This document shows, one piece after another, positions 1 to 5,348 of a stretch of 5,559 nt of DNA. The stretch's first letter is position 1, and the number at the start of each line of letters is the position of its first letter. Source of the DNA: an uncultured Selenomonas sp. (GTDB taxonomy: Bacteria; Bacillota; Negativicutes; Selenomonadales; Selenomonadaceae); assembly GCA_945494195.1 (NCBI GenBank), contig CALYVJ010000143.1, forward strand, positions 1 to 5,559. The letters run 5' to 3'. Position numbers and translations under genes: made by a program. The notes below the pieces were generated by a model. It did no database searches and was not told the DNA's origin. It saw only the letters and a list, made by a program, of their open reading frames with translations.

Positions 1-1
1 G

Positions 2-988
2 GGTACGGCAAATGTACTCGTTTATGTAAAAGGCAAGGGTATTGTACTGCGGGAGCCGTCGGTTGTTGCGGTTGACCGCGATTCCAACCGCGTGCTGGCA
101 ATTGGTGAAGAGGCACGCCAGATGATTGGCCGTACGCCGGGAAATATTGTCGCAATCCGTCCGTTGCGCGAAGGTGTCATAGCAGACTATGATATCACGG
201 AGAGCATGCTGCGCCACTTTATCGAGAAGGTTGTAGGCCGCAGTTTCGTATTCCGTCCGCGTATTATGATCTGCATCCCGTCTGGCGTTACGATGGTTGA
301 GCAGCGTGCTGTTCAGGAAGCTGCTGAGCAGGCTGGTGCCCGTCATACGCAGCTTATAGAGGAACCGCTGGCAGCAGCTCTTGGTGCTGGCCTTGACATC
401 GTTGAGCCCTGCGGCTCGATGGTCGTCGATATCGGTGGCGGCACGACGGATATCGCTGTCATCTCGCTGGGCGGCATCGTCAACAGTGCTTCGCTGCGCA
501 TTGCTGGCGACAAGTTCGATGAAGATATCATCGCCTATGTCAAACGTGAGTTCAACATCATGATCGGTGAGCGCACGGCTGAGGACATCAAGATGCGTGT
601 CGGCGCTGCTTTTGCGGATGCCCGCAATGAAGTCATGGATATCCGTGGCCGCGACCTGCTGTCTGGGCTGCCGAAGAATGTGGAAATCAATACGCATCAG
701 GCAGCTGAGGCTATGCATCAGTCGGTAACGCGCATTGTCGATTGCGTCAAGAAGGTTCTCGAGGATACGCCGCCAGAGCTGTCGGCAGATATCATGGACC
801 GTGGTATTGTGCTCACTGGCGGCGGTGCGATGCTTTACGGCCTCGACGAGTTGATCCGCCGTGAGACGTTCATTCCTACTGCTTTGGCAGAGGATGCGCT
901 TTCCTGCGTAGCTCTTGGCTGCGGCAAGGCTTTGGATACGTTCTCGAAGTTTGATGGCAAGGCTATGAATTTTAAAACGGGAAAATAA
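2..988 (+). CDS. mreB: MreB/Mbl actin-like rod-shape protein, 5' partial
   Basis: This gene encodes a bacterial actin homologue that forms membrane-associated filaments guiding lateral cell-wall synthesis. The frame is open from base 2, giving 328 visible residues that start inside the first phosphate-binding motif (GTANVLVYVKGKGIVLREPS). About a dozen N-terminal residues are therefore missing. The second phosphate motif, DIGGGTTDIAVIS, begins near visible residue 143, and the adenosine motif GIVLTGGGAMLYGLDE near residue 268. GERTAEDIK and TPPELSADIMDRG are also typical of the family. The GTANVL start and the following flgF-flgG pair resemble Bacillus Mbl, whose gene precedes flhO-flhP, so mbl is an equally fair name. 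The C-terminus ends in FDGKAMNFKTGK. No typical terminator follows, so read-through into flgF is possible. The family is certain; the MreB versus Mbl subtype is not. Confidence 0.96.
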   Translation, partial: GTANVLVYVKGKGIVLREPSVVAVDRDSNRVLAIGEEARQMIGRTPGNIVAIRPLREGVIADYDITESMLRHFIEKVVGRSFVFRPRIMICIPSGVTMVEQRAVQEAAEQAGARHTQLIEEPLAAALGAGLDIVEPCGSMVVDIGGGTTDIAVISLGGIVNSASLRIAGDKFDEDIIAYVKREFNIMIGERTAEDIKMRVGAAFADARNEVMDIRGRDLLSGLPKNVEINTHQAAEAMHQSVTRIVDCVKKVLEDTPPELSADIMDRGIVLTGGGAMLYGLDELIRRETFIPTALAEDALSCVALGCGKALDTFSKFDGKAMNFKTGK

Positions 989-997
989 TTTTTTAGG

Positions 998-1031
998 AAT
1001 CAGGCGGAACTACAAGGAGTTTCGCCTGATT
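998..1031 (+). promoter_or_regulatory. Hairpin with CsrA-like UACAAGGA loop
   Basis: Bases 998-1010 pair with 1019-1031 over 13 consecutive positions, with one G-U wobble (1007-1022). They enclose the 8-nt loop UACAAGGA (1011-1018). The loop matches the core of the CsrA SELEX consensus RUACARGGAUGU, including both invariant parts, ACA and GGA, and it places GGA in a loop as CsrA prefers. No U-tract follows the 3' arm; the run of six T lies before the 5' arm. A classical intrinsic terminator is therefore unlikely. The AAGGAG in the loop looks like a ribosome binding site, but no ATG, GTG or TTG lies at a usable distance. The hairpin is certain as a sequence pattern, while CsrA binding is inferred. 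Confidence 0.6.
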
Positions 1032-1058
1032 TCGCGAATAAAAGAAGTAAGGTTTATT

Positions 1059-1094
1059 ATGGAGATGGAGAGCCGTCCGGCAGGATGGCTTTGA
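1059..1094 (+). CDS. Possible 11-codon leader peptide upstream of flgF
   Basis: An ATG at 1059 opens an 11-residue frame, MEMESRPAGWL, ending at TGA 1092-1094. A TAAGG at 1048-1052 lies 6 nt upstream and could serve as a weak ribosome binding site. The frame covers the whole second hairpin (1071-1090), and its stop lies 17 nt before the flgF ATG, just ahead of the flgF ribosome binding site. A translating ribosome would open the hairpin and could hand over to flgF. The peptide has no run of a single amino acid that would suggest attenuation. So short a frame can occur by chance, and only its position supports it. Confidence 0.22.
   Translation: MEMESRPAGWL
1071..1090 (+). promoter_or_regulatory. 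Second leader hairpin just upstream of the flgF RBS
   Basis: AGCCGTCC (1071-1078) pairs with GGATGGCT (1083-1090) over 8 bp with one G-U wobble, closing the loop GGCA. It ends 5 nt before the flgF ribosome binding site. GCAGGATGG (1080-1088) resembles the 3' half of a CsrA site (GGAUG), but its GGA is in the stem rather than the loop. The hairpin could be a second, weaker CsrA contact or a structure that tunes flgF initiation. No U-tract follows, so it is not an intrinsic terminator. Confidence 0.4.
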
Positions 1095-1111
1095 TAAGGG
1101 AGTGAAGAGCA

Positions 1112-1912
1112 ATGTGGCGTGGGCTTTACACGGCAGGCGCAGGTATGATTACGGAGACCAAGCGCACGGATACGATTGCCAATAACTTGGCAAATGCCAA
1201 TACTACGGGATTCAAACGGGATGAGACCATCAGTGCAGAGTTTGCCCCGATGCTGCTAAAACGCATCAACGATGGCAAGGATTACAATGATGTTACGTCC
1301 TTCAAGGGATTTAGTATTGGTGGCAGTGCGCCAACGGTTGGTACGCTGGGCTTGGGTTCGTATGTCAATGAAATCGCAACTGACCATAGCCAGGGGGGAT
1401 TCCAGACTACGGGTAATCCGCTGGATTTGGCGATTTCTGGTGACGGTTATTTCGCAATCCAGACGCCGCAGGGGGTTCGCTATACCCGGGATGGCAATTT
1501 CTACAAGTCGGCAACTGGCCAGATCCAGACGGTGAATGGACAGGCTGTCCTGGATACGCAGAATCAGCCGATCGTGATTCCGGCGAATGCGACGAGTATC
1601 ACGGTGGGGGCTAAAGGCGAGATTTATGCGGGCAATGAGCAGATTGCCCAGCTTCAGTTCGTGCAGTTCGGCGGTGACCGCCGGGCGGTCCTCAAACAGG
1701 GCGATAGTCTCTATTATCCGCAGGAGGGTGCTCAGCCCCAGGCTGCGGGCGGTGAGATTTTCCAGGGGATGCTGGAGAATTCCAATACGAATGTCGTTTC
1801 GGAGATGGTGAATCTCATCAATAATTATCGCATTTACGAGGCTGGCTCGAAGGCGGTAACGACGCAGGATACGCTTTTGGATAAATCGGTCAATGAAGTG
1901 GGCCGTGTCTGA
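1112..1912 (+). CDS. flgF: Flagellar proximal-rod protein FlgF (FlhO-like)
   Basis: The product is a rod protein of the flagellar basal body, exported through the flagellar type III apparatus and assembled in the periplasmic space below FlgG. The 266-residue product is close to the usual length. The N-terminal rod domain carries the family motif ANNLANANTTGFKRD at residues 23-37. The central region has GNPLDLAISGDGYFAIQTPQGVRYTRDGNF, the shared FlgE/F/G core. The C-terminal coil, MLENSNTNVVSEMVNLINNYRIYEAGSKAVTTQDTLLD, matches the second family domain. The start is supported by AAGGGAG 9 nt upstream and by the conserved terminus beginning MWRGLYTAGAGM. It is assigned as FlgF rather than FlgG because it comes first in the pair and lacks the FlgG-type LxYQTxRxxGAQ segment seen in the next gene. 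In Bacillus the equivalent pair after mbl is flhO-flhP. Confidence 0.9.
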   Translation: MWRGLYTAGAGMITETKRTDTIANNLANANTTGFKRDETISAEFAPMLLKRINDGKDYNDVTSFKGFSIGGSAPTVGTLGLGSYVNEIATDHSQGGFQTTGNPLDLAISGDGYFAIQTPQGVRYTRDGNFYKSATGQIQTVNGQAVLDTQNQPIVIPANATSITVGAKGEIYAGNEQIAQLQFVQFGGDRRAVLKQGDSLYYPQEGAQPQAAGGEIFQGMLENSNTNVVSEMVNLINNYRIYEAGSKAVTTQDTLLDKSVNEVGRV

Positions 1913-1940
1913 TTGCCAGCAAGCTGATGAATTTTTAATT

Positions 1941-1967
1941 TAAGCATACGGCGGTTTTTTTCGATAT
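1941..1967 (+). promoter_or_regulatory. Candidate sigma-28 (sigma-D/FliA) promoter for flgG operon
   Basis: TAAG (1941-1944) is followed, after exactly 15 nt, by TTCGATAT (1960-1967). The Bacillus sigma-D consensus is TAAA, a spacer of about 15, then GCCGATAT. The match is 3 of 4 at -35 and 6 of 8 at -10, with correct spacing and all of CGATAT present. It lies 70 nt before the flgG start. No good sigma-A pair of boxes is visible nearby. This is a pattern match only. Confidence 0.42.
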
Positions 1968-1984
1968 CATTAAGTAGAAGAGAA

Positions 1985-1998
1985 GTATACCGCTATAC
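1985..1998 (+). repeat. Short perfect inverted repeat GTATA-CCGC-TATAC
   Basis: GTATA (1985-1989) and TATAC (1994-1998) form a perfect 5-bp inverted repeat around CCGC. It sits 18-31 nt downstream of the candidate -10 box, in the region expected to be transcribed. It could be a small operator or a weak RNA hairpin. It is short enough to be chance. Confidence 0.25.
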
Positions 1999-2011
1999 CT
2001 ATCGATTTGAT

Positions 2012-2035
2012 TTGGGAATGAGGGAGGAATCCTAA
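2012..2035 (+). promoter_or_regulatory. flgG ribosome binding site in an apical loop
   Basis: The strong site AGGGAGG (2021-2027) lies 10 nt before the first of two adjacent ATG codons at 2038 and 2041, which favours the first. TTGGGA (2012-2017) can pair with TCCTAA (2030-2035) over 6 positions with one G-U, leaving the ribosome binding site in a 12-nt loop. Exposed GGA in a loop is the type of target CsrA uses, but the stem is weak and the loop lacks an ACA. Confidence 0.4.
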
Positions 2036-2037
2036 CT

Positions 2038-2829
2038 ATGATGAGAGCACTTTGGTCCGCAGCTTCCGGTATGAAGGGCCAGCAGACGAATATGGATGTT
2101 ATTTCCAATAACATTGCGAATGTCAACACGTATGGTGGCAAGAAGGTCCGCGCGGAATTCCAGGACCTTGTCTATCAGACCCTTCGTGATGCTGGTGCAC
2201 AGAGCGGTGCTGATTCGCAGTATCCGACGGGGATGCAGATTGGTCTGGGTACCCGGGTGGCCGCAACGAACCGCGTTTTCACGCAGGGCTCGCTGCAGCC
2301 GACGGACAACCCGACGGATATCGGTATCCAGGGCGATGGCTTTTTCCGTATTACGCTGCCGGATGGTACCATTGGGTATACGCGTGATGGTTCGTTCAAA
2401 CTCGATTCGCAGCGTCGTCTGGTAACGACGGATGGTTACCCGCTGGCTGATGATATCACCATCGACCAGAACGCTCCAAGCGATTCGATCGTCATTGCGG
2501 GCGATGGCCAGGTTTCTTGCACGCCGGCTGGTGGTGCACAGCAGAATGTCGGTCAGATTACACTGGCTCGTTTTGTCAATCCGGCAGGCCTTACGGCTAT
2601 CGGCAAAAACCTCTTTGTTGTTTCCGAGGCTTCTGGTGAGGCAATTGAAAGCAACCCAGGGGAAGAAGGGGCTGGTACCCTTACCCAAAGTACGCTGGAG
2701 ATGAGCAATGTCCAGATTGTTGAGGAAATGGTCAACATGATTATTTCTCAGCGTGCTTATGAGTCCAATTCGAAGGCAGTCACAACATCCGACTCCATGC
2801 TGGAGATTGCCAATGGCCTCAAGCGTTGA
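2038..2829 (+). CDS. flgG: Flagellar distal-rod protein FlgG
   Basis: FlgG builds the distal rod, the drive-shaft section that crosses the P and L rings. The 263-residue product compares with about 260 in enterics. The N-terminal rod domain contains MDVISNNIANVNTYGGKKVRAEFQDLVYQ (residues 19-47), directly followed by LRDAGAQSG, the FlgG-specific segment that separates it from FlgE. The core has NPTDIGIQGDGFFRITLPDGTIGYTRDGSF. The C-terminus, STLEMSNVQIVEEMVNMIISQRAYESNSKAVTTSDSML, is the second family domain. The family's usual TxGFK is TYGGK here (Gly34 for Phe). A strong ribosome binding site precedes it, and the stop overlaps the start of flgA. In Bacillus the corresponding gene is flhP. 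Confidence 0.96.
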   Translation: MMRALWSAASGMKGQQTNMDVISNNIANVNTYGGKKVRAEFQDLVYQTLRDAGAQSGADSQYPTGMQIGLGTRVAATNRVFTQGSLQPTDNPTDIGIQGDGFFRITLPDGTIGYTRDGSFKLDSQRRLVTTDGYPLADDITIDQNAPSDSIVIAGDGQVSCTPAGGAQQNVGQITLARFVNPAGLTAIGKNLFVVSEASGEAIESNPGEEGAGTLTQSTLEMSNVQIVEEMVNMIISQRAYESNSKAVTTSDSMLEIANGLKR

Positions 2830-3581
2830 TTGAATTGAAGAAGATTTCTTTAGCCATTCTGTTTTTTTTATGGAGTGGCTTCTTCTGTCTCTTTATGCCG
2901 GCTACTCCCAAGGCCTTGGCTGCTTCGGCTTATCCCCAGACCATTTCTTCTGAGCGGTTCGTAGAACTGGCCCGCCAGAAGGTGGAATCGCAGCTTCGCG
3001 AGATGGGGGAGACGCGGCGTCATGAGCTGCTGCTCATCCGCGCGCCGCAGCCTATGAAACTGCCGCCGGGTCCGATTATCTGCGAGGTGGAATTGCCGCA
3101 GGCGGTGAAGTTTAGCGGCAATGTGCCGGTTCATCTCCGGGTTTTTGTCAATGGCAAATTCTATCGGAGGACGGTCTGCTATTATGAGGTGGCAGTCTAT
3201 GATAAAATCCTCGTTGCCGAGCATGATTTGATGCTCGAAAAACCGATCCAGCCCACGGATGTGCGGCTGGAAGAGCGTCGGGTAGAGAGCGGAAATGGAC
3301 GGTATCTCACCAAGATGGATGATTTGGCAGGACGTGTTCCCGCCAGGATTATCCGTGCGGGCAGCGCGGTGGAGTCAGCTATGCTGCAGAATCCGATTGT
3401 GTTTGATGTCGGAGCCCCGCTGACGATTGTTGCCAACTATCATGGGGTCGAAGTAAAGACCGATGGCTTGGCAATGCAACGGGGCCGTGTAGGCGGCGAG
3501 GTGCGCGTGCGCAATGTGCGCTCAGGCAAGGTCCTCCGCGGCAGAGTAATCGATGCGAAGACGGTTGAAATCATAAGTTGA
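2826..3581 (+). CDS. flgA: P-ring assembly chaperone FlgA
   Basis: FlgA is a periplasmic chaperone that helps FlgI subunits assemble into the P ring at the peptidoglycan. The 251-residue product starts with a signal peptide: basic IELKK, a hydrophobic stretch near residues 8-25, and a likely signal-peptidase I site around ALAAS at 30-34. The C-terminal half, from about residue 128 (KILVAEHDLMLEKPIQPTDVRL onward), is the SAF/ChapFlgA region, ending GEVRVRNVRSGKVLRGRVIDAKTVEI. Cys86 and Cys118 remain after processing and could pair. The start is TTG at 2826, overlapping the flgG stop as TTGA. No ribosome binding site sits at normal distance, so translation is probably coupled to flgG. TTG 2835 is an alternative, and either leaves the signal peptide intact. 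The position between flgG and flgH supports the call. Confidence 0.88.
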   Translation: MIELKKISLAILFFLWSGFFCLFMPATPKALAASAYPQTISSERFVELARQKVESQLREMGETRRHELLLIRAPQPMKLPPGPIICEVELPQAVKFSGNVPVHLRVFVNGKFYRRTVCYYEVAVYDKILVAEHDLMLEKPIQPTDVRLEERRVESGNGRYLTKMDDLAGRVPARIIRAGSAVESAMLQNPIVFDVGAPLTIVANYHGVEVKTDGLAMQRGRVGGEVRVRNVRSGKVLRGRVIDAKTVEIIS

Positions 3582-3583
3582 AA

Positions 3584-3590
3584 GCAGGTG
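3584..3590 (+). promoter_or_regulatory. Ribosome binding site deciding the flgH start
   Basis: GCAGGTG, with AGGTG at 3586-3590, lies 5 nt before ATG 3596. This favours ATG 3596 over the in-frame TTG at 3578, which overlaps the flgA stop and has no usable ribosome binding site. The choice removes six residues (MKAGVP) that would precede a normal signal peptide. Confidence 0.6.
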
Positions 3591-3595
3591 TACCA

Positions 3596-4204
3596 ATGAG
3601 GAATAAAGTCAAGCACTATAAGAAATTGTCAGCGGCATTGGCAATGGCTTTTACCGTGTCGGCAATCGCTGTGCCGGCAGTTTCTGCCCAGTCGCTTTGG
3701 TCGGATAATGGTTCCAGCTATAATGTATTTGCGGACCGCAAGGCCCGCCAGATCGGGGATATCCTGACGATTGTAATCAGTGAGTCCACGAGCCTGTCAG
3801 CAACGAAGGCCAGCTCGAACAGCAAGAGTGGCAACGTTTCCCTGTCGACGGGTGTCGGTATTTTTGACTTCTTGAAGGCAGCTTCGGCCAGCGGCTCGGA
3901 TTCCTTTAAGGCCAATGGCGCGGCAACGTCGAAGAATACTACGAGCGGTAATGTGACGGTAACCGTTGTAGATGTACAGCCGAACGGCAATATGACAGTG
4001 GAAGGAACCCAGTCTATCTGGCAGAACCGCAACGAGCACAAGATTACGTTCCGTGGGGTGTGCCGCCAGGATGATGTTTCGGCCAACAATACCATCATGT
4101 CGACGAAAATTGCGGATGCAACGGTCAAATTCGATGGCAAGGGTCCGCTTAACTCGAAACAGCGCCAGGGTATCTTGACGCAGGTCTTTAACTTCCTGTT
4201 CTAA
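3596..4204 (+). CDS. flgH: Flagellar L-ring protein FlgH, without lipobox
   Basis: FlgH forms the L ring, the outer-membrane bushing around the rod. From ATG 3596 the product is 202 residues. A longer TTG start at 3578 would add six. Residues 1-31 form a signal peptide with a basic start (RNKVKHYKK), a hydrophobic core and a signal-peptidase I site VSA-Q. There is no lipobox and no cysteine near the cleavage site, whereas enteric FlgH is a lipoprotein (LTGC). The mature protein enters the family core almost at once (VFADRKARQIGDILTIVISESTS), without the long linker of the enteric protein. The core continues through SGNVTVTVVDVQPNGNMTVEG, ITFRGVCRQDDVSANNTIMSTKIADATVKFDGKG and the hydrophobic end FNFLF. 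The only cysteine, Cys156, lies in GVCRQDD. It lies between flgA and flgI. Confidence 0.94.
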   Translation: MRNKVKHYKKLSAALAMAFTVSAIAVPAVSAQSLWSDNGSSYNVFADRKARQIGDILTIVISESTSLSATKASSNSKSGNVSLSTGVGIFDFLKAASASGSDSFKANGAATSKNTTSGNVTVTVVDVQPNGNMTVEGTQSIWQNRNEHKITFRGVCRQDDVSANNTIMSTKIADATVKFDGKGPLNSKQRQGILTQVFNFLF

Positions 4205-4209
4205 GGTGC

Positions 4210-4214
4210 GGAGG
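4210..4214 (+). promoter_or_regulatory. flgI ribosome binding site
   Basis: GGAGG lies 5 nt upstream of ATG 4220 in the 15-nt flgH-flgI gap. It fixes the flgI start directly before the signal peptide MKKILALL. Confidence 0.75.
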
Positions 4215-4219
4215 ATATT

Positions 4220-5332
4220 ATGAAGAAAATACTCGCATTACTTATGGCCGGTGTCTTTGCCATCGGCCTTGTGCCGGGGACAGCTTCGGCAGATAGTGCT
4301 GTCACGCGCATCAAGGATATTTCCAAGGTACAGGGTGTGCGTGCCAACCAGCTTATGGGATATGGCCTGGTGGTTGGTCTTGATGGCACCGGTGACGGCA
4401 ATAAGTCAACGGAGACGATCCAGTCTATCGTTAATATGCTGAAAAGTTTTGGCGTATCCATCAATCAGTCGACGCTTAAGGCAAAGAACGTAGCTGCTGT
4501 TGTGGTAACGGCAACGCTGCCGCCGTTTGTCCGTGAGGGCGATAATATTGATGTTACGGTATCGTCAATCGGTGATGCCAAGAGCATCCAGGGTGGGACG
4601 CTCTTGCAGACGCCGCTGCGGGCTGGCAATGGCAATGTCTACGCCGTGGCGCAGGGCGCTGTCTCCACCGGCGGTTTTATGGCTGGCCGTGGCAGCAATA
4701 CGGCGACGAAGAATTTCCCGACGGTAGGTACGACGCCGAATGGCGCTATTGTCGAGCGCAGTGTTGAAGCCGATATCGGAACGGATGGCAATATTTCCCT
4801 GTCGCTGGCACAGCCGGATTTCACGACGGCGACCCGCGTGGCTCAGGCGATCAATTCCCAGTTCGGCAGTGTGGCTAAGGCTGCCAATCCGGGGCGTATC
4901 GATATCAGTGTGCCGGCGTATTATCGCAACAATGTAGTGGCATTTATTGCGAACATTGAGGAACTGGCAGTCATGCCGGATCATTCAGCTAAGATTGTCG
5001 TCAATGAACGTACGGGAACTATCGTCATGGGTGGCGATGTTTCGGTGGATGAGGTCGCCATCACTCAGGGCGGTTTGTCCATCAAGGTGCAGAAGAATAA
5101 GAATGCCAACCAGCCGGATCCGTTCAGCTATGGTACCACGATTGTCACGCGCAATACGGATGTACAGGTGAAGGAAGATAAGGCCAGCACCATCGTGCTG
5201 CCGGCTACGGCTAATGTCAGTGATATCGTCGGTGCGTTAAATGCCGTTGGCGCGACGCCGCGCGATACGATTTCCATTTTGCAGGCCATCAAGGCATCAG
5301 GGGCCTTGCATGCTGAACTGCAGATTATGTAA
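4220..5332 (+). CDS. flgI: Flagellar P-ring protein FlgI
   Basis: FlgI forms the P ring, the bushing at the peptidoglycan layer, and is assembled with the help of FlgA. The 370-residue product is near the usual length of about 365. A signal peptide of about 24 residues (MKKILALLMAGVFAIGLVPGTASA) precedes the mature start DSAVTRIKDISKVQGVR. This is followed by the family hallmark NQLMGYGLVVGLDGTGDGN. Further signatures are TATLPPFVREGDNIDVTVSSIGDAKSIQGGTLLQTPLR, VVNERTGTIVMGGDV and the C-terminal DIVGALNAVGATPRDTISILQAIKASGALHAELQIM. The whole protein contains no cysteine, so the disulfide described for the enteric protein cannot form. It is placed between flgH and a flgJ-like gene, as in many flagellar operons. 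Confidence 0.97.
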   Translation: MKKILALLMAGVFAIGLVPGTASADSAVTRIKDISKVQGVRANQLMGYGLVVGLDGTGDGNKSTETIQSIVNMLKSFGVSINQSTLKAKNVAAVVVTATLPPFVREGDNIDVTVSSIGDAKSIQGGTLLQTPLRAGNGNVYAVAQGAVSTGGFMAGRGSNTATKNFPTVGTTPNGAIVERSVEADIGTDGNISLSLAQPDFTTATRVAQAINSQFGSVAKAANPGRIDISVPAYYRNNVVAFIANIEELAVMPDHSAKIVVNERTGTIVMGGDVSVDEVAITQGGLSIKVQKNKNANQPDPFSYGTTIVTRNTDVQVKEDKASTIVLPATANVSDIVGALNAVGATPRDTISILQAIKASGALHAELQIM

Positions 5333-5348
5333 GAAGGGAAGGACGCAT

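Larger units (their letters stand above)
989..1111 (+). promoter_or_regulatory. Structured leader between mreB and flgF
   Basis: This 123-nt gap holds two hairpins (998-1031 and 1071-1090), a possible 11-codon mini-ORF (1059-1094) and the flgF ribosome binding site AAGGGAG (1096-1102, 9 nt before the ATG). It contains seven GGA triplets, at 996, 1006, 1016, 1061, 1067, 1083 and 1099. That is more than expected by chance for this length, and it is a pattern seen in CsrA-controlled leaders. No convincing promoter is visible. TATTAT at 1055-1060 resembles a -10 box but has only a weak TTCGCG 18 nt upstream, and starting there would exclude the first hairpin. The leader is probably transcribed from upstream of or within mreB. 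Confidence 0.6.
1913..2037 (+). promoter_or_regulatory. flgF-flgG intergenic leader
   Basis: This 125-nt gap is AT-rich compared with the flanking genes. It holds a candidate sigma-28-type promoter (1941-1967), a perfect GTATA-CCGC-TATAC inverted repeat (1985-1998) and the flgG ribosome binding site AGGGAGG (2021-2027). A weak AU-rich foldback (TGAATT/AATTTA with a TTT loop) lies just after flgF. The seven T at 1955-1961 follow a GC-rich CGGCGG but have no matching 5' arm, so I do not call a terminator. The gap and its candidate promoter suggest flgG and later genes can be expressed independently of flgF. Confidence 0.5.

Noticed and set aside
998..1031. Intrinsic terminator after mreB
   Set aside because: The stem is strong, but the 3' arm is followed by TCGCGAATAAA with no U-tract. 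The T-run lies before the hairpin, and on the opposite strand the tail would be A-rich.
1031..1038. Perfect 8-bp palindrome TTCGCGAA as an operator
   Set aside because: Palindromes this short are expected about twenty times in a window this size, and this one overlaps the end of the hairpin.
1031..1060. Sigma-A promoter TTCGCG-N18-TATTAT before flgF
   Set aside because: The -10 box is fair, but the -35 box shares little with TTGACA, and the -10 box overlaps the mini-ORF start.
1951..1998. Hairpin between GCGG (1951-1954) and CCGC (1990-1993)
   Set aside because: Only four base pairs plus a bulged three, with a loop of about 35 nt; too weak to call.
2032..2688. Long open frame of 218 codons on the minus strand opposite flgG
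   Set aside because: It lies wholly antisense to a clear flgG, resembles no family I know, is rich in Arg and Thr as expected from mirrored codon bias, and has no convincing ribosome binding site.
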